Assembly: GCA_946811185.2 (NCBI GenBank)
Contig: OX328109.1
Coordinates: forward strand, 35,448,129-35,512,128
Direction: 5' to 3'
DNA from: Hippopus hippopus
Lineage: Eukaryota; Mollusca; Bivalvia; Cardiida; Cardiidae
Length of the DNA: 64,000 nucleotides
Below the pieces are notes generated by a model. The model was not told the DNA's origin, ran no database searches, and was given only the letters and a program-made list of their open reading frames with translations. Shown piece by piece: positions 10,545 through 19,920 of this stretch. Positions within the stretch are counted from its first letter, which is position 1. Each line of letters begins with the position of its first letter. Both the position numbers and the translations under genes were made by a program.

Positions 10545-10573
10545 TTCTATGTAATTCTATGTAATTCTATTAA
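10545..10573 (+). repeat. Terminal decamer repeat of the retrotransposon
   Basis: Nearly three copies of TTCTATGTAA precede the 3' end. Short tandem repeats at the 3' terminus are typical of CR1/L2-type elements lacking poly(A). Confidence 0.75.
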
Positions 10574-10577
10574 TAAA
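10572..10577 (+). terminator. AATAAA polyadenylation signal
   Basis: AATAAA overlaps the end of the decamer repeat, about six bases before the insertion boundary. A position so close to the end may mean it is coincidental. Confidence 0.35.
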
Positions 10578-10583
10578 TATGTT

Positions 10584-10594
10584 TATTATTATAC
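10584..10594. repeat. Target-site duplication, right
   Basis: TATTATTATAC, followed by GGTCGGTCC of family T. Confidence 0.85.
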
Positions 10595-10837
10595 GGTCGG
10601 TCCAAGTGTTAGTCGCTGACAGATTTCAAAACAAGGTTAAAATCTGCCGGGTCACTCTGTTTTTTGTTTACTTTTTGCCTGTTTTTAAAATTCATTTTTC
10701 CGCCATCGACTCATGCTTGGACCGACCACATAATAACAGATTGTCATCTTCTCAATATATTCCATACTTTTAAATGGTATGATTAAGATTTAAAAGCATG
10801 TTAACACACACATTGTATTTTTGTCGCTATTGGGCCT

Positions 10838-11038
10838 TTAACCTACTAAATAAATTAAATAAAACTTTCAAGCCTATAGTAAGAACCCAAAGAATTCTAT
10901 TTCAACCTTATTTTTGGAGAAAAAGATCTGTATATCGGTCAGTGTAGATCAAAGATCAGATTGCACGTTCTGTGCTGTCTGATCTTGATCTACACTGTTC
11001 GCAAAAGGTCAGTGAGTCCCGCTTAGAAGCCCTAGGGT
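10838..11038 (+). repeat. Family B MITE
   Basis: It starts in the TTAA that ends family T and carries CTACTAAATAAAT and AAACTTTCAAGCC as in the copy at 3723. The hairpin is at about 10938-10998, and the right end (CGCTTAGAAGCCC) is degraded. Confidence 0.8.
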
Positions 11039-11317
11039 AGACATGGTACACAACATAAACCCCGTTTCAATCCTGGACAGAAAAAATGTGGCAATATTAT
11101 CGGAAATACTCATCCGAAAATTCAATGGGTAGGCATTCATTCTCAAAGCCCGTTCATTACAATAATTACATACTATCATTTGTAGCGTACCTTTAAAACC
11201 TATATTTTACCAAATATGGTAATCAGCACTATACAAGTGTCTTGCACCGACACACAAGGTGACGTTTTCATTCAAAATTTACGCTCATCACCTTCCACTA
11301 TATATTTATAAATTAAT

Positions 11318-11540
11318 CATTTATCGAACAATCCCTAGTTTTAACGACCCTGTCAAAGAAGGCTTTTGAAAATATTGTGGGAAAAGGAGAAAATGCTGGT
11401 AACCAGCATTTTCTCCTTTTCCCACAATGTTTTCTACCCTGTCAAAGACTGATTCGAACATTTTAGTCACCTTCAATTTGTCCCCTGCTTATTCTTTGAA
11501 TTTAAGCTAGTCTAAAATTTGGCATCTTGTCAGGAGTTAA
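11318..11540 (-). repeat. Family A MITE
   Basis: The palindrome at 11368-11434 has centre GGTAACC and one mismatch between arms (AATATTG/CAATGTT). Outer parts are more diverged than the palindrome. Confidence 0.85.
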
Positions 11541-11924
11541 GTCCCTTGCACAAACACACAACATGAAGGTTCCATTCAAAAACTCTGGTTCATCAGCTTC
11601 TACTATATTTTTAAGATTAACACTTTATCTCCCGAAATAATTTCGGGACAGAAGATTTTGACAATTTCCTTATTAGTCAGGGTAGGTAACAAAAAATATA
11701 GTTTAACATTATACATAATTACCGGTACTTGTCAGCATTAAAGAAAGGGACGTAGTATTCCTTGACACGAGATTTCGCCCGGTCAACATCTTAACAAAGA
11801 TACATAATATTCCAATATGCGAGATTTTGCTCTATGCAACCATATTTTTAGAAGTGGCTTTTACAAGACAAATTGTCTGCATGATGTCATGTGTTGATCG
11901 TGACGTGGCACATAGAAATTACAA

Positions 11925-12153
11925 TTAACCTTTTACCAAATGACAAAACTTTGCACTGACCCAAATTAAAAGCACTTGCAAACGACAAATTAAATTTAAC
12001 TAAAATGGTGATTTTTGTCTTTGATGGGATAGAAAACATTGTGGGAAAAGGAGAAAATGCTGGTAACCAGCATTTTCTTCTTTTCCCACAATGTTTTCAA
12101 AAGCCTTTTCTATCAGGGTCGTTAAAAGGAGGGACTGTATAGTGAAGAGTCAA
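11925..12153 (+). repeat. Family A MITE
   Basis: It begins TTAACCTTTTACCAAATGAC; the palindrome is 12032-12098 with a single arm mismatch (TTCTTC). The right end is degenerate. Confidence 0.85.
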
Positions 12154-12239
12154 GTTCGAAATGTCACCATAAACAGATTAGCACACTTGCAGATATTTTC
12201 AAAGCTCTAGTTAATAAAGGAATGCTATGTGATTCAAGT

Positions 12240-12460
12240 GATTGAAGGCTGTACACATAAAATTGTATTCCAGGAGTTCTGGGTTGAATCCTCACCGCTG
12301 GCGTTGTTTCCTTTGTGGAAACGTCCGTGGACAAAACTGTAGTGCCCCAGCTTAATGCTGGTACAACCCCGGAAACACAACAGTGTTTGAGCTGTCGTTG
12401 TGTAATAGCAGAAATACTGTGAAGAGGATCGTAAAGCATCACAAAAATAAACCAGACGTG
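12240..12460 (+). mobile_element. tRNA-derived SINE, decayed
   Basis: GGGTTGAATCC is box B-like. CGTCCGTGGACAAAACT corresponds to the central segment of the SINE at 272, and the tail is degenerate (GTAAAGCATCACAAAAATAAA). Confidence 0.5.
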
Positions 12461-12699
12461 TCACTTAGACCAAAATTCGTTTGAGAAACATGCCAATGAA
12501 GAGAAGAGATCCATCGGGCCTTATACATTTCCGAAGTGAGGGTCGACAGATACCGGGAGTTAATGACCCGGAAGTCCGCTCCTTTGAAAGCTGATCTAGT
12601 AGAGCATAGAAACCCGGTATCACCCGGTATGATGACTACAAAGTTGCATCTTTCCATATGTTGTTATTTTAACATAAAAAAGTACGGACACCTTCATTA

Positions 12700-12835
12700 A
12701 CTCGTCACCTCCCCACAGACAACTCTTTTCCGCGTGCAGACTTCTTTTGAAAACATTGTGGCGAAAAAAAAAGAAAATGAACTTTCTACTTTTTACCAAA
12801 ACATTTACACGAGTATTAAGCCTTTCAGCGTAATA
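12700..12835. repeat. Family A remnant
   Basis: CTTTTGAAAACATTGTGG is recognisable, but both the palindrome centre and the right arm are lost. Confidence 0.45.
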
Positions 12836-12857
12836 GGTTTAAACAGGGGCTTTCAAT

Positions 12858-12898
12858 GTCGGCGTAGATCAAGATCAGACCTCACAAAACATGAAGAG
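12858..12898. repeat. Family B/C hairpin remnant
   Basis: GCGTAGATCAAGATCAGAC is a left arm; the matching right arm has decayed. Confidence 0.45.
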
Positions 12899-13085
12899 CC
12901 ATTACAATAAAAATCTTTCTGCATGTGCGTTACGTGTTCAACATTCGGAAGAGGTCGAGTTTACATATTTAGTGTTAGAAGACTTAAAACTTTATTTTTC
13001 TAGATTACTTACGTCTGAAAAAGAGGTTTTCAAAACAGTTTGCAGTTGTTTTGTTTAAAGTGGTATTTGGCTTGCCATCAATTTG

Positions 13086-13316
13086 TTACAAGGACCTTTG
13101 AGTCATAGGCTGTAACAACCCTGACGAAGAAGGCTCTTGAAAACATCGTGAGAAAAACAGAAATTTCTGGTTACAAATATTTCTCCTTTTCCAACAATGA
13201 TTTCCAGCCTTCCAAATTAGAATCGGGTTGTTAAAGAAATATCTAGGTATGTTTCTGTCATTAAGAAATCGGTGCATTTCGGACAAGTCTAAAGCTTTGT
13301 AGTTTCGTAAATAGTA
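13086..13316 (-). repeat. Family A MITE, decayed
   Basis: AAGAAGGCTCTTGAAAACATC, a partly paired palindrome (about 13138-13204) and GGACAAGTCTAAAGC follow the family order. Confidence 0.7.
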
Positions 13317-13360
13317 AAGAAATATACGATCTGACATTAGTTGACATTTGAGATAATAAT

Positions 13361-13623
13361 TGGCTTGCAACACACGAAAAGGGGCATTCGTATATTTGCG
13401 TAAAGTGTCGTCTCGGATCAGCCTGCACACTCCGCGCAGGCTAATCCGAGACGGCACTTTACGACTACATTAGATTTTGTGCTACAGTAGACTAGTGCAA
13501 AACAGAAAATTACATAAAAACGGAAAGTGTCGTTTCGGATCAGTCTGCGCGGACTGCGCAGGCTGATCCGAGACGACACTTTACGCAAATGTCCGAAAGC
13601 CCCTTTTCGCGTGTTGCAAGCCA
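13361..13623 (+). repeat. Family D MITE
   Basis: The ends TGGCTTGCAACACACG and CGTGTTGCAAGCCA are inverted repeats, continued by AAAAGGGGCATTCG and its complement. Two internal hairpins pair TCGTCTCGGATCAGCC-type arms, separated by AGATTTTGTGCTACAGTAGAC. Confidence 0.85.
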
Positions 13624-13653
13624 TATTCATTAAACCAGTTTGCGAGGATATTA

Positions 13654-13871
13654 TCAACTCTTATCCTGCTAAATAACTAACATCAAACTTTCAATTCGAT
13701 AGTAACAACTCAAAGTTTACTATTTTAAAGTTTTTTTTTTTGGGGGGGGGGGAATATATCTTTATCGGACAGTGTAGATCTAAGATCAGACTGCACGTTT
13801 TGTGCAGTCTGATCTTGATCTGCACTGGCCGTAAAAGGTCAGTGAGTCGCGCTTAGCAGACTGAGGGTTAA
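13654..13871 (+). repeat. Family B MITE
   Basis: CTCTTATCCTGCTAAATAAC is the left end and CGCTTAGCAGACTGAGGGTTAA the right end region (first part CGCTTAGCAG). The hairpin is 13769-13829, and a T/G homopolymer tract interrupts the centre. Confidence 0.8.
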
Positions 13872-13874
13872 GCG

Positions 13875-14040
13875 GGCCTCTGGCGACCTTACTAACATTT
13901 CTAATGACGATTTAAATGAAATTTACCTCAAACGCCTACGAATGTCATATTCTTATTATCACATATCTCACAAATTATAGATCAGAATATGCCAAACCAT
14001 ACAGGCACACGTGGGAATTTCCATGAGTAAAATCCGAATC
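13875..14040. other. Unassigned stretch
   Basis: Nothing recognised. Confidence 0.4.
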
Positions 14041-14170
14041 ACTTCTCCGGAAGTAGTATAAAATGACGTCATAGACGTAGTGCTTATCTAAAACGTGTGT
14101 AAGATAAGTAAATTTGTAATAAGTATATTTACAAACAAGAAAACAAGGGAGGTTGTGTAATAAATACGTT
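14040..14170 (+). repeat. Family M repeat
   Basis: TGACGTCAT, then AAACGTGTGTAAGATAAG and AAAACAAGGGAGGTTGTGT, are shared in order with 45280-45400 and, inverted, with 51270-51395. Confidence 0.65.
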
Positions 14171-14835
14171 TTCCTTTTTTTTATTCTTTAAAAAAAAGAA
14201 GCCGACTTTAGCCAGCACGTATATGTGACATTGAAAAAATTAAAGACTAGTTTTGTATTTCTCGGGTCATCGTTGCATTTCTTTTCGGCAATTTTCTTGA
14301 TTACAGTATTTGGAAGATTTCCAAATGGTCAGGAACAGACACTGATTCATTTAGAATTCGTGGCCAGTTTTGGACCAAAGGAAAGTTATTTATTACCATT
14401 TTAGCGAGTGAGTAATTTGGAAAGAAATAAAACGAGACAATTATTACGGCCGGGGCTCATTTACAATTTATGGTTATATCAATGAACTTGCGAAAGTCGA
14501 TAATTTTACAAGTTACCATGTTTTATGCGGGTATAATGGATTCTCGAACAGTCTCACGAGACTTAGTAAGCTGTCACGTGGTACAAAATGGCCGCGTATT
14601 GTGGAGAAAAAAATGCCATTTCTTCCAAATACAGGCATGAATGATTGTTTGGACATATGGGCCTTCAAGGGCTTTCGCGTAATTGATAGTACAGTAATTA
14701 ACAAACATTTCTTTTTTCCGAAATGGCAACAACTCATATATTTCCCAACACTCCACTTTATTTCGGCAAGCGAATACAAAAAAAAAAGGTATTGTCCACA
14801 CGTAATACAAATTTGGTATACGATACATCAAAAAG
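14171..14835. other. Unassigned stretch
   Basis: Several overlapping short open frames on both strands lack any recognisable protein motif. A homopurine and T-rich segment spans 14160-14200. Confidence 0.4.
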
Positions 14836-14839
14836 ACAA

Positions 14840-15008
14840 TTGTAGTAATACTGGCTCAAATGATGGAATTTGTCTATGAATGAGCAGAAAACATTATGGG
14901 AAAAGGAGAAAATGCTGGTTACCAGCATTTTCTCCTTTTCCCACAATATTTTCAAAACTTTTCTCCCTCAGGGTCATTAAAACTCGAGATTGTGTGGTAA
15001 AGGGTTAA
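14840..15008 (+). repeat. Family A MITE lacking its left end
   Basis: The palindrome (14887-14953) and the right end ending GGTAAAGGGTTAA are intact. The left 60 bp are missing. The final TTAA is also the first TTAA of the next copy. Confidence 0.8.
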
Positions 15009-15220
15009 CCCTTTTCCAATTGACAACTCTTAGACTTCTCAAAATTGAAAGCAGCTGCAGCGACATGTCTGACAGTGGTACAAATGAACTTGAGTTCTCT
15101 GACTGAGTAGAAAACATTTTGCGAGGAAGTAGAACATTCTGGTTACATCTCCCGATATGTTTTCAGTGGGCTTCTAACTACAGTGTCGTCAAAACTCCAA
15201 ATTATTTGGTAACGAGTTAA
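15005..15220 (+). repeat. Family A MITE, adjacent copy
   Basis: It runs from TTAACCCTTTTCC to GGTAACGAGTTAA, with a decayed palindrome (CATTTTGCGAGGAAGTAGAAC). It is joined to its neighbour at a single TTAA. Confidence 0.75.
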
Positions 15221-15519
15221 CCCTGCTAAAGTATATGACTAACATTATTTAATTGTCGGAGATATGAATGTACAAATATCATGGATCGGTCTTCACGTCG
15301 AAAACCATGTTGCACTTATTCAACAGTATAAAGGGCATGGATCGTAAAGTCTTATTACGTCGACTAGGGCTCTTTGTCATACGTTCCTGGAGTTCCTTTA
15401 ACCATTTCTTTGAACAAGACTCTTTCCGGGTTAGACTACTGGCTGTTTTCAGGGGGGGGGGGGTTGGAAAGGTTTGAGAGCATTTTTACAGTAGGACAGA
15501 GCAAGTTACATGGAAAAAA

Positions 15520-15680
15520 AGTAACTCTTAAACTGCTAGATAAATCGAGTGAATATTTCCCGCCTTAATGAAGCCCAGTGCAATGTGATCTCCGATTCGA
15601 TAATTGCTTTATAGAACTCACCATATCGAACAGTGTAGATCAAGATCATTCTGGGCTTATTCAACACTGTCTGCAAACGA
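15520..15680 (+). repeat. Family B/C remnant
   Basis: AACTCTTAAACTGCTAGATAA resembles the family B end. GAACAGTGTAGATCAAGATC is the left hairpin arm, but the right arm is not preserved. Confidence 0.45.
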
Positions 15681-15682
15681 AG

Positions 15683-16000
15683 CCGAGCCCATGTGGCTTA
15701 TTGGAAGCTTGATGCCTTGCACCAGATGGCTGGTGATTAAGGGGTCTTGGGTTCAAATTTACGACTCAACCGAAACCGTTTTCCCGATGAAAATGAAAGT
15801 CACAGCGACAGGATGATTTATTCCTCGCTCATTGCTCGCTCAGCCTTCTTTTAACTTCTTTGACGCGGTAAAGCAGCCTATGGTTTTAAAATAGTGTCTT
15901 GCATAGTTCTGGTAAAGGGATTCTTGGCTAGGTGCACCGGCCACCATGACATAAAGTAAGTACTGTCGAAGACGATGTTAAAGACTAAACAAACGAAGTA
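15683..16000 (+). mobile_element. tRNA-derived SINE, decayed
   Basis: TGGCTTATTGGAAGCTTGATG is head-like and GGGTTCAAATTTAC is box B-like. GCGACAGGATGATTTATTCC matches the body of the SINE at 1680, and the tail is GATGTTAAAGACTAAACAAAC. Confidence 0.55.
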
Positions 16001-16004
16001 AAGC

Positions 16005-16545
16005 AAATCCGATCATAAAAAAATCAAAATGGCGTAATTTCATCAAAAGCAAAAAAAACAGAGTTGTCGTTCTTTATAGTACGGAAAGCATTCATATCAA
16101 AATCGTAAACATCGCATATTATGGAAAGCCGATCAGGATTATAAGTTTGAAAGGCAGATTATTCCTTGGCGTCAAATTTGCACAAATTTGTTATTCATAT
16201 TTTTTGATAGAGATCACGGCCTAGCAGACGGATTCTCCGACCGGTTTTACGTATCGTTAGTAATTAATCTAAGGGCCTTATACTGCCTTTTTATCTTTTT
16301 TTTTCATTTCTGGTCGATGTTACTTTTATATCATGTAGACCTTCGAAGTGATCTCGTCATGAAAAAGTAGTCCCCGTTCGTTTTTGAAAAATCAAGTTCG
16401 ATTCGAGGCCGGAAACGGCCTACATATGATACCTATATAAGTCTTTGTTTTGCGCTCAAAAAAAAAAGGTATTCTTTAATTTTAAAAGTGACTGAAAATT
16501 CTGATGATGGCTCGTGTGTTCTGTGATATATTTCCTCTTCGAATT
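16005..16545. other. Unassigned stretch
   Basis: AT-rich sequence with no recognised feature. A short GC palindrome GGCCGGAAACGGCC lies at about 16408. Confidence 0.4.
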
Positions 16546-16546
16546 T

Positions 16547-16672
16547 AGCCATGCTTTGTTAAAAGAGGGCTTATTGCATCTGCAAAAAGTCATCCTGCGC
16601 AGTCCGCAACCATTCTACCTCCAGATCCTGTCGATTGTTAGATTAAATGGATTTTATGGATCCAGAATACAC
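16547..16672 (+). repeat. Family E MITE, deleted
   Basis: AGCCATGCTTTGTTAAAAG and TTATTGCATCTGCAAAAAGT are present, but most of the hairpin is missing before ACCATTCTACCTC. It ends near ATGGATCCAG. Confidence 0.65.
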
Positions 16673-16678
16673 GAGTAT

Positions 16679-17095
16679 TAAGAAAAGAGGAACGTGAGAT
16701 ATAATGCATGATCATATGGCCTGCAACACACGAAAAGGGGCATTCTGACATTTGCGTAAAGTGTCGTTTCGGATCAGCCTGTGCAGTCCGCGCAGGCTAA
16801 TCCGGAACGACACTCTCCGTTTTTATGTAATTTTCTGTTTTGCGCAAGTCTAATGTAGGACAAAATCTAGTGTAGCCGTAAAGTGCCGTCTCGGATTAGC
16901 CTGCGCGTACTGCACAGGCTGATCCGAGACGACATTTTACGCAAATGTCCGAATGCCCCTTTTCGCGTGTTGCAGGCCATATAGAAAAGAGGAACGCCAC
17001 ATATATAAATGATACACGATCATAATGAAAAGAACAACGCCTACTGCACGAAAAGAGGAGCGCAAAATACAATACAAGCACATGATAACAAGAGG
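16679..17095. repeat. Roughly 43-bp tandem repeat interrupted by family D
   Basis: GAAAAGAGGAACG followed by a segment ending ATCATA occurs before 16717 and again after 16979. Two more diverged units (GAAAAGAACAACGCC, GAAAAGAGGAGCGC) follow. Confidence 0.6.
16717..16979. repeat. Family D MITE with inverted interior
   Basis: The ends TGGCCTGCAACACACG and CGTGTTGCAGGCCA match the family. The spacer (GTAATTTTCTGTTTTGCGC ... ACAAAATCTA) runs opposite to the copies at 13361 and 26198. Confidence 0.85.
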
Positions 17096-17099
17096 GACA

Positions 17100-17550
17100 A
17101 CAGTTATTTCAATAAAATGTTCGGTAATTTATCGGATAACAATGGTGGATTATAAAGTTTAATAATTCATGGTTACGACCGGTGAAATTTACCGTGATGT
17201 TTCCTTGACTCTTTAATTGAAGGCGGCAACAGAAGTTGTCGCGCACTAGTTACATAGGTTAAACAGTGCGTGCCATTCAACCAGACGGAAACATGACATA
17301 ACTTATTCGCATTTACCTTACATTTCGCGCACTTTACGCCCTATGTAATGCGTTCTTATGTGGGGGAAGGTACTGGATTTTAATGTAAGTCCAAACAAAA
17401 CAGGAGTTAGAAGCATGAAATAAATAGAATATATATTTATATATTTTTTCGTTGAAAGATCGAAATTTGTTTCATCTCGTGAACATTATCGGCAATATTT
17501 TCTAAATTTCGATCTTTCACCGAAAAAAGAAAAAACAAATATCCTCCATT
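17100..17550 (+). repeat. Family N repeat
   Basis: It shares TTCATGGTTACGACC, CGCGCACTAGTTAC, GTACTGGATTTT and GTTAGAAGCATGAAATA, in order, with 41650-42165 and 53995-54965. A foldback around CGAAATTTGTTTCATCTCGTG ends it. Confidence 0.75.
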
Positions 17551-17737
17551 TATTATTATTAAAAGCCGAAGAAGACCTCTGTTTACACGGCGTGGCAATC
17601 GTCGATAGAAAAGGAAAATATAAATATTACATCAAACGTAATCAAATCATTATATTTTGACATGAAGTAGAATGTTTTGTCCAAGCAAAAGTCTGAACCG
17701 ACACAAACAGGGATCAGCTTAATGTGCTAGTTACAGC

Positions 17738-17972
17738 TGCTTTTATACCTGTACCACACAATCCCAATTTTTACGACAATGGGAAAAAAGGCATTTGAAA
17801 ACATTATGGGGAAAAGGATAAAATGCTGGTAACCAGCATTTTCTCCTTTTTCCCCACAATGTTTTCTTTTTCATAAAAAAGCTCCCATTGTTTTAGTTAT
17901 ATTTAATTTTATCGTCTGCAAATATTTTCACTTTGGAAAAGTCTAAACTTTGGTCGTTTGGTAAAGAGTTAA
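17738..17972 (-). repeat. Family A MITE
   Basis: The palindrome at 17797-17866 has GGGGAAAA on the left arm and TTTTTCCCC on the right, a matched change from GGGAAAA/TTTTCCC. It ends GGTAAAGAGTTAA. Confidence 0.85.
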
Positions 17973-18254
17973 ATAAACGAAAAATCACTTTTTCATTTCA
18001 CGATATGGACAATAATTCAAACAAGGCTCATCCCCAGCCATTTTAGGTAGAATGTTCTGGAAAATATATCTGAATATATAGTTCTTTTCAAAGATAGGAC
18101 TGAGACGTTTATGGTTAATCTGACCTTGATCTGCATTGGTGGCAAGAACGTACAATGAATTCTTTAGCAAGTTCAGATCACGGCACGAACTTGCACTCGT
18201 CGACTTTTCAAACAAAACAATCGTCATTACATTTACGCTCGTATGTAATACGTC

Positions 18255-18420
18255 TTATCAACATAGATTACTGTTGAAATAAAATAAGAAAACACTTGAA
18301 AATGTTGTTGCAAAACGTAGAAATTGATCTTTATTTGCAATTTCTCCTTTTGCCCCATTGCTTTGTTTTCGAAATGTGTTCGTTGCAAGAGTAAAAACGT
18401 CTGCAGAAAGTTTATTTTTA
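18255..18420. repeat. Family A subfamily remnant
   Basis: GCAATTTCTCCTTTTGCCCC is the right arm of the variant seen intact at 57098-57164. The left arm is mostly decayed. Confidence 0.5.
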
Positions 18421-18508
18421 TCGTTTATAACGTTTGGCTAATTTAGAAGTCTTCGCTATACGGCTCAATCCAGCGCTACATTAGTTCTTGTTTTTAACTC
18501 TTTATGCT

Positions 18509-18588
18509 GAGCCCAGTAGCTCAGTCAGTAGCCTTTTAGGCATGAAACCTAGAGAATCAGTCACTGGTTCGATTCCCCTACTCGACCA
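18509..18588 (+). tRNA. tRNA-like head of a SINE, probably not a functional tRNA
   Basis: TAGCTCAGTCAGTAG (box A) and GGTTCGATTCC (box B, 18566-18576) are well placed, and CCA ends the block. The acceptor arms do not pair and an anticodon stem is not clear. SINE-like sequence (GCGACAGGTTTCATTAC) follows at once. Confidence 0.5.
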
Positions 18589-18668
18589 ATGTCTTTCAGA
18601 GGATTGCCATTGCGACAGGTTTCATTACTCTCTACGTCTGCACATTATTGGTTGTCCAGTCAGGTGGC
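18589..18668 (+). mobile_element. SINE body following the tRNA-like head
   Basis: The segment matches the bodies of the SINEs at 1680 and 57355 in position and wording. It stops at the palindrome that starts at 18669. Confidence 0.5.
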
Positions 18669-18785
18669 AGGGCACTTGAAAACTTATTCACGACTGTGGC
18701 AAATCATGTCGCCCCGAGCCGAGGCGAGGCGAGGCTATGTAGCGACATGATTCGCCACAGCCATGAACAAGTTTCCAAGTGCCCT
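18669..18785. repeat. Palindrome with GC-rich loop
   Basis: AGGGCACTTG...TGGCAAATCATGTCG pairs with CGACATGATTCGCCA...CAAGTGCCCT. The loop is GC-rich with three GAGGC repeats. No second copy is in the window. Confidence 0.75.
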
Positions 18786-18935
18786 GACACCTCCCTGGAC
18801 AAGGAATTTATTATACTACAATGTCTTACCATTCCAAGGTGTATTCAAGTGAAATTTTCCTGTTTAATGGTCTCACGCATCGAGTACGCTAACGAAATCA
18901 AATTCACCTCCTGAGAGCCCCAGCCTACTGAAAAC

Positions 18936-18959
18936 TGACGTCACTAAAAACTGACGTCA
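18936..18959. promoter_or_regulatory. Two CRE-like sites
   Basis: TGACGTCA occurs at 18936-18943 and 18952-18959 inside a 16-bp direct repeat (AAACTGACGTCAC). The octamer is the CREB/ATF site, but there is no gene nearby to regulate. Confidence 0.4.
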
Positions 18960-19028
18960 CGAAAAACCGTGTAAAGCGTGAACTTTAGTGCGTGAAATCA
19001 CTTTCATTCGACTAACTTTCACCAAACT

Positions 19029-19144
19029 ATGGATTTATATAACTTTAAAGTAAGTAACTGTACAAAGAATTGTGTGTTATGTAACTGTATATGGGCCAGA
19101 GGCCTGAATACATGAATAAAGATATTGGTATTGGTATTGGTATT
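19029..19144 (+). mobile_element. 3' end of a LINE
   Basis: ATGGGCCAGAGGCCTGAATAC, then AATAAAG and a TATTGG repeat (19123-19144), look like the 3' terminus of a non-LTR element. No coding part is attached. Confidence 0.5.
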
Positions 19145-19149
19145 TTATG

Positions 19150-19735
19150 ATTTTTTGGTAATAGTAAACAAACGACCATTAGTTGCTTCAAACGATCAAT
19201 AGTTTATTTCTCAATTGTAAAAATATGACCTTTGACACTTCACGATTTGTTTACATGACGAAGGAAGGCTCCTTTAACTCCTTGTATCTGTTTTCGAATG
19301 ACAACAAACGATAATATACTTTACTATTTTCATCTATTTTCAAAAATATTACCTCCTCTCCGCTTTATTAACAACCATCATGGGAAACAAGTGATAATGA
19401 GGTGTATTTTTTGTGGGTGACTCACTTCCATTCGACGCCGCCATCTTGGACTTAGCGTTGAAGTGGATTAGTCAAGACTACAGTGCTCCCGACAGGGAAA
19501 CTGTGTTGTTCCCTGTTTGCTGCCAGTGGACAGCAATATATCGGTATATTCGGAGCGTATTATCCAATCAGCTCGGGAGAAATTGTTTTGCACTATAATA
19601 ATGTTGCGCCGATAGCTATGTCGGAAATCTGCCAGTGGGCTGGAAAAAAAATATACATGTGCTAGGTTGTGGCTCTTCAATTCCTCATCCAAAGTCATAC
19701 AAAGGGCTGCAGCCTTACCCACTATGCCAATGGGG
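19150..19735. other. Unassigned stretch
   Basis: Short open frames occur, none with recognisable motifs. Confidence 0.4.
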
Positions 19736-19737
19736 TG

Positions 19738-19920
19738 CCGTATTTATCAACCACTTTTTCAACCATTCTGAGTCTAGTTCTCAAGAATTTCTAAATTTCA
19801 ATGTAACACAACATCTGATTGATTCAACCAAATGGTTAAGCCAATCAGAAATTGCTTTACTTTCTAATTCTAGCAAAAGACTAAGAATGCAATTTAGAAT
19901 GCGTGGTGAATACAGCACCA
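19738..19920. repeat. Family G palindrome, decayed
   Basis: It runs from CCGTATTTATCAACCA to GTGGTGAATACAG with the central ATCTGATTGATTCAACC / GGTTAAGCCAATCAGA. The arms have many mismatches. Confidence 0.65.

Larger units (their letters stand above)
6401..10583 (+). mobile_element. Full-length non-LTR retrotransposon (CR1/L2-like, APE type)
   Basis: A 4.18-kb element with a 231-bp 5' leader, one long ORF, a roughly 400-bp 3' UTR and a terminal decamer repeat. It has no LTRs or poly(A) tail. The 11-bp target duplication and the interrupted family T host define both ends. An open ORF with intact catalytic residues suggests recent insertion. Clade assignment is by motif pattern (APE endonuclease, RT, tandem 3' end) and would need a phylogeny. 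Confidence 0.9.
10181..10583 (+). other. Retrotransposon 3' UTR
   Basis: AT- and T-rich, about 400 bp. It is expected to hold the RNA structure that the RT recognises; no fold can be proposed by eye. Confidence 0.6.
6285..10841. mobile_element. Family T inverted-repeat element, split by a retrotransposon
   Basis: The left arm is 6285-6400 and the rest is 10584-10841. The outer ends TTAAAGTGACAATAA and GGGCCTTTAA are inverted and carry TTAA. The arms share CATACTTTTAAATGG-type and GAAGATGACAATCT sequence. The inner part has GGTCGGTCCAAG paired with CTTGGACCGACC. Rejoining the two parts at the duplicated TATTATTATAC gives the same order as the intact copy at 29024-29396. Confidence 0.85.

Noticed and set aside
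6401..10583. Endogenous retrovirus or LTR element
   Set aside because: No LTRs, protease or integrase; the APE endonuclease and RT motif order are those of a non-LTR element.
18509..18588. Functional tRNA gene
   Set aside because: Promoter boxes are good, but acceptor and anticodon stems do not pair and SINE sequence follows.
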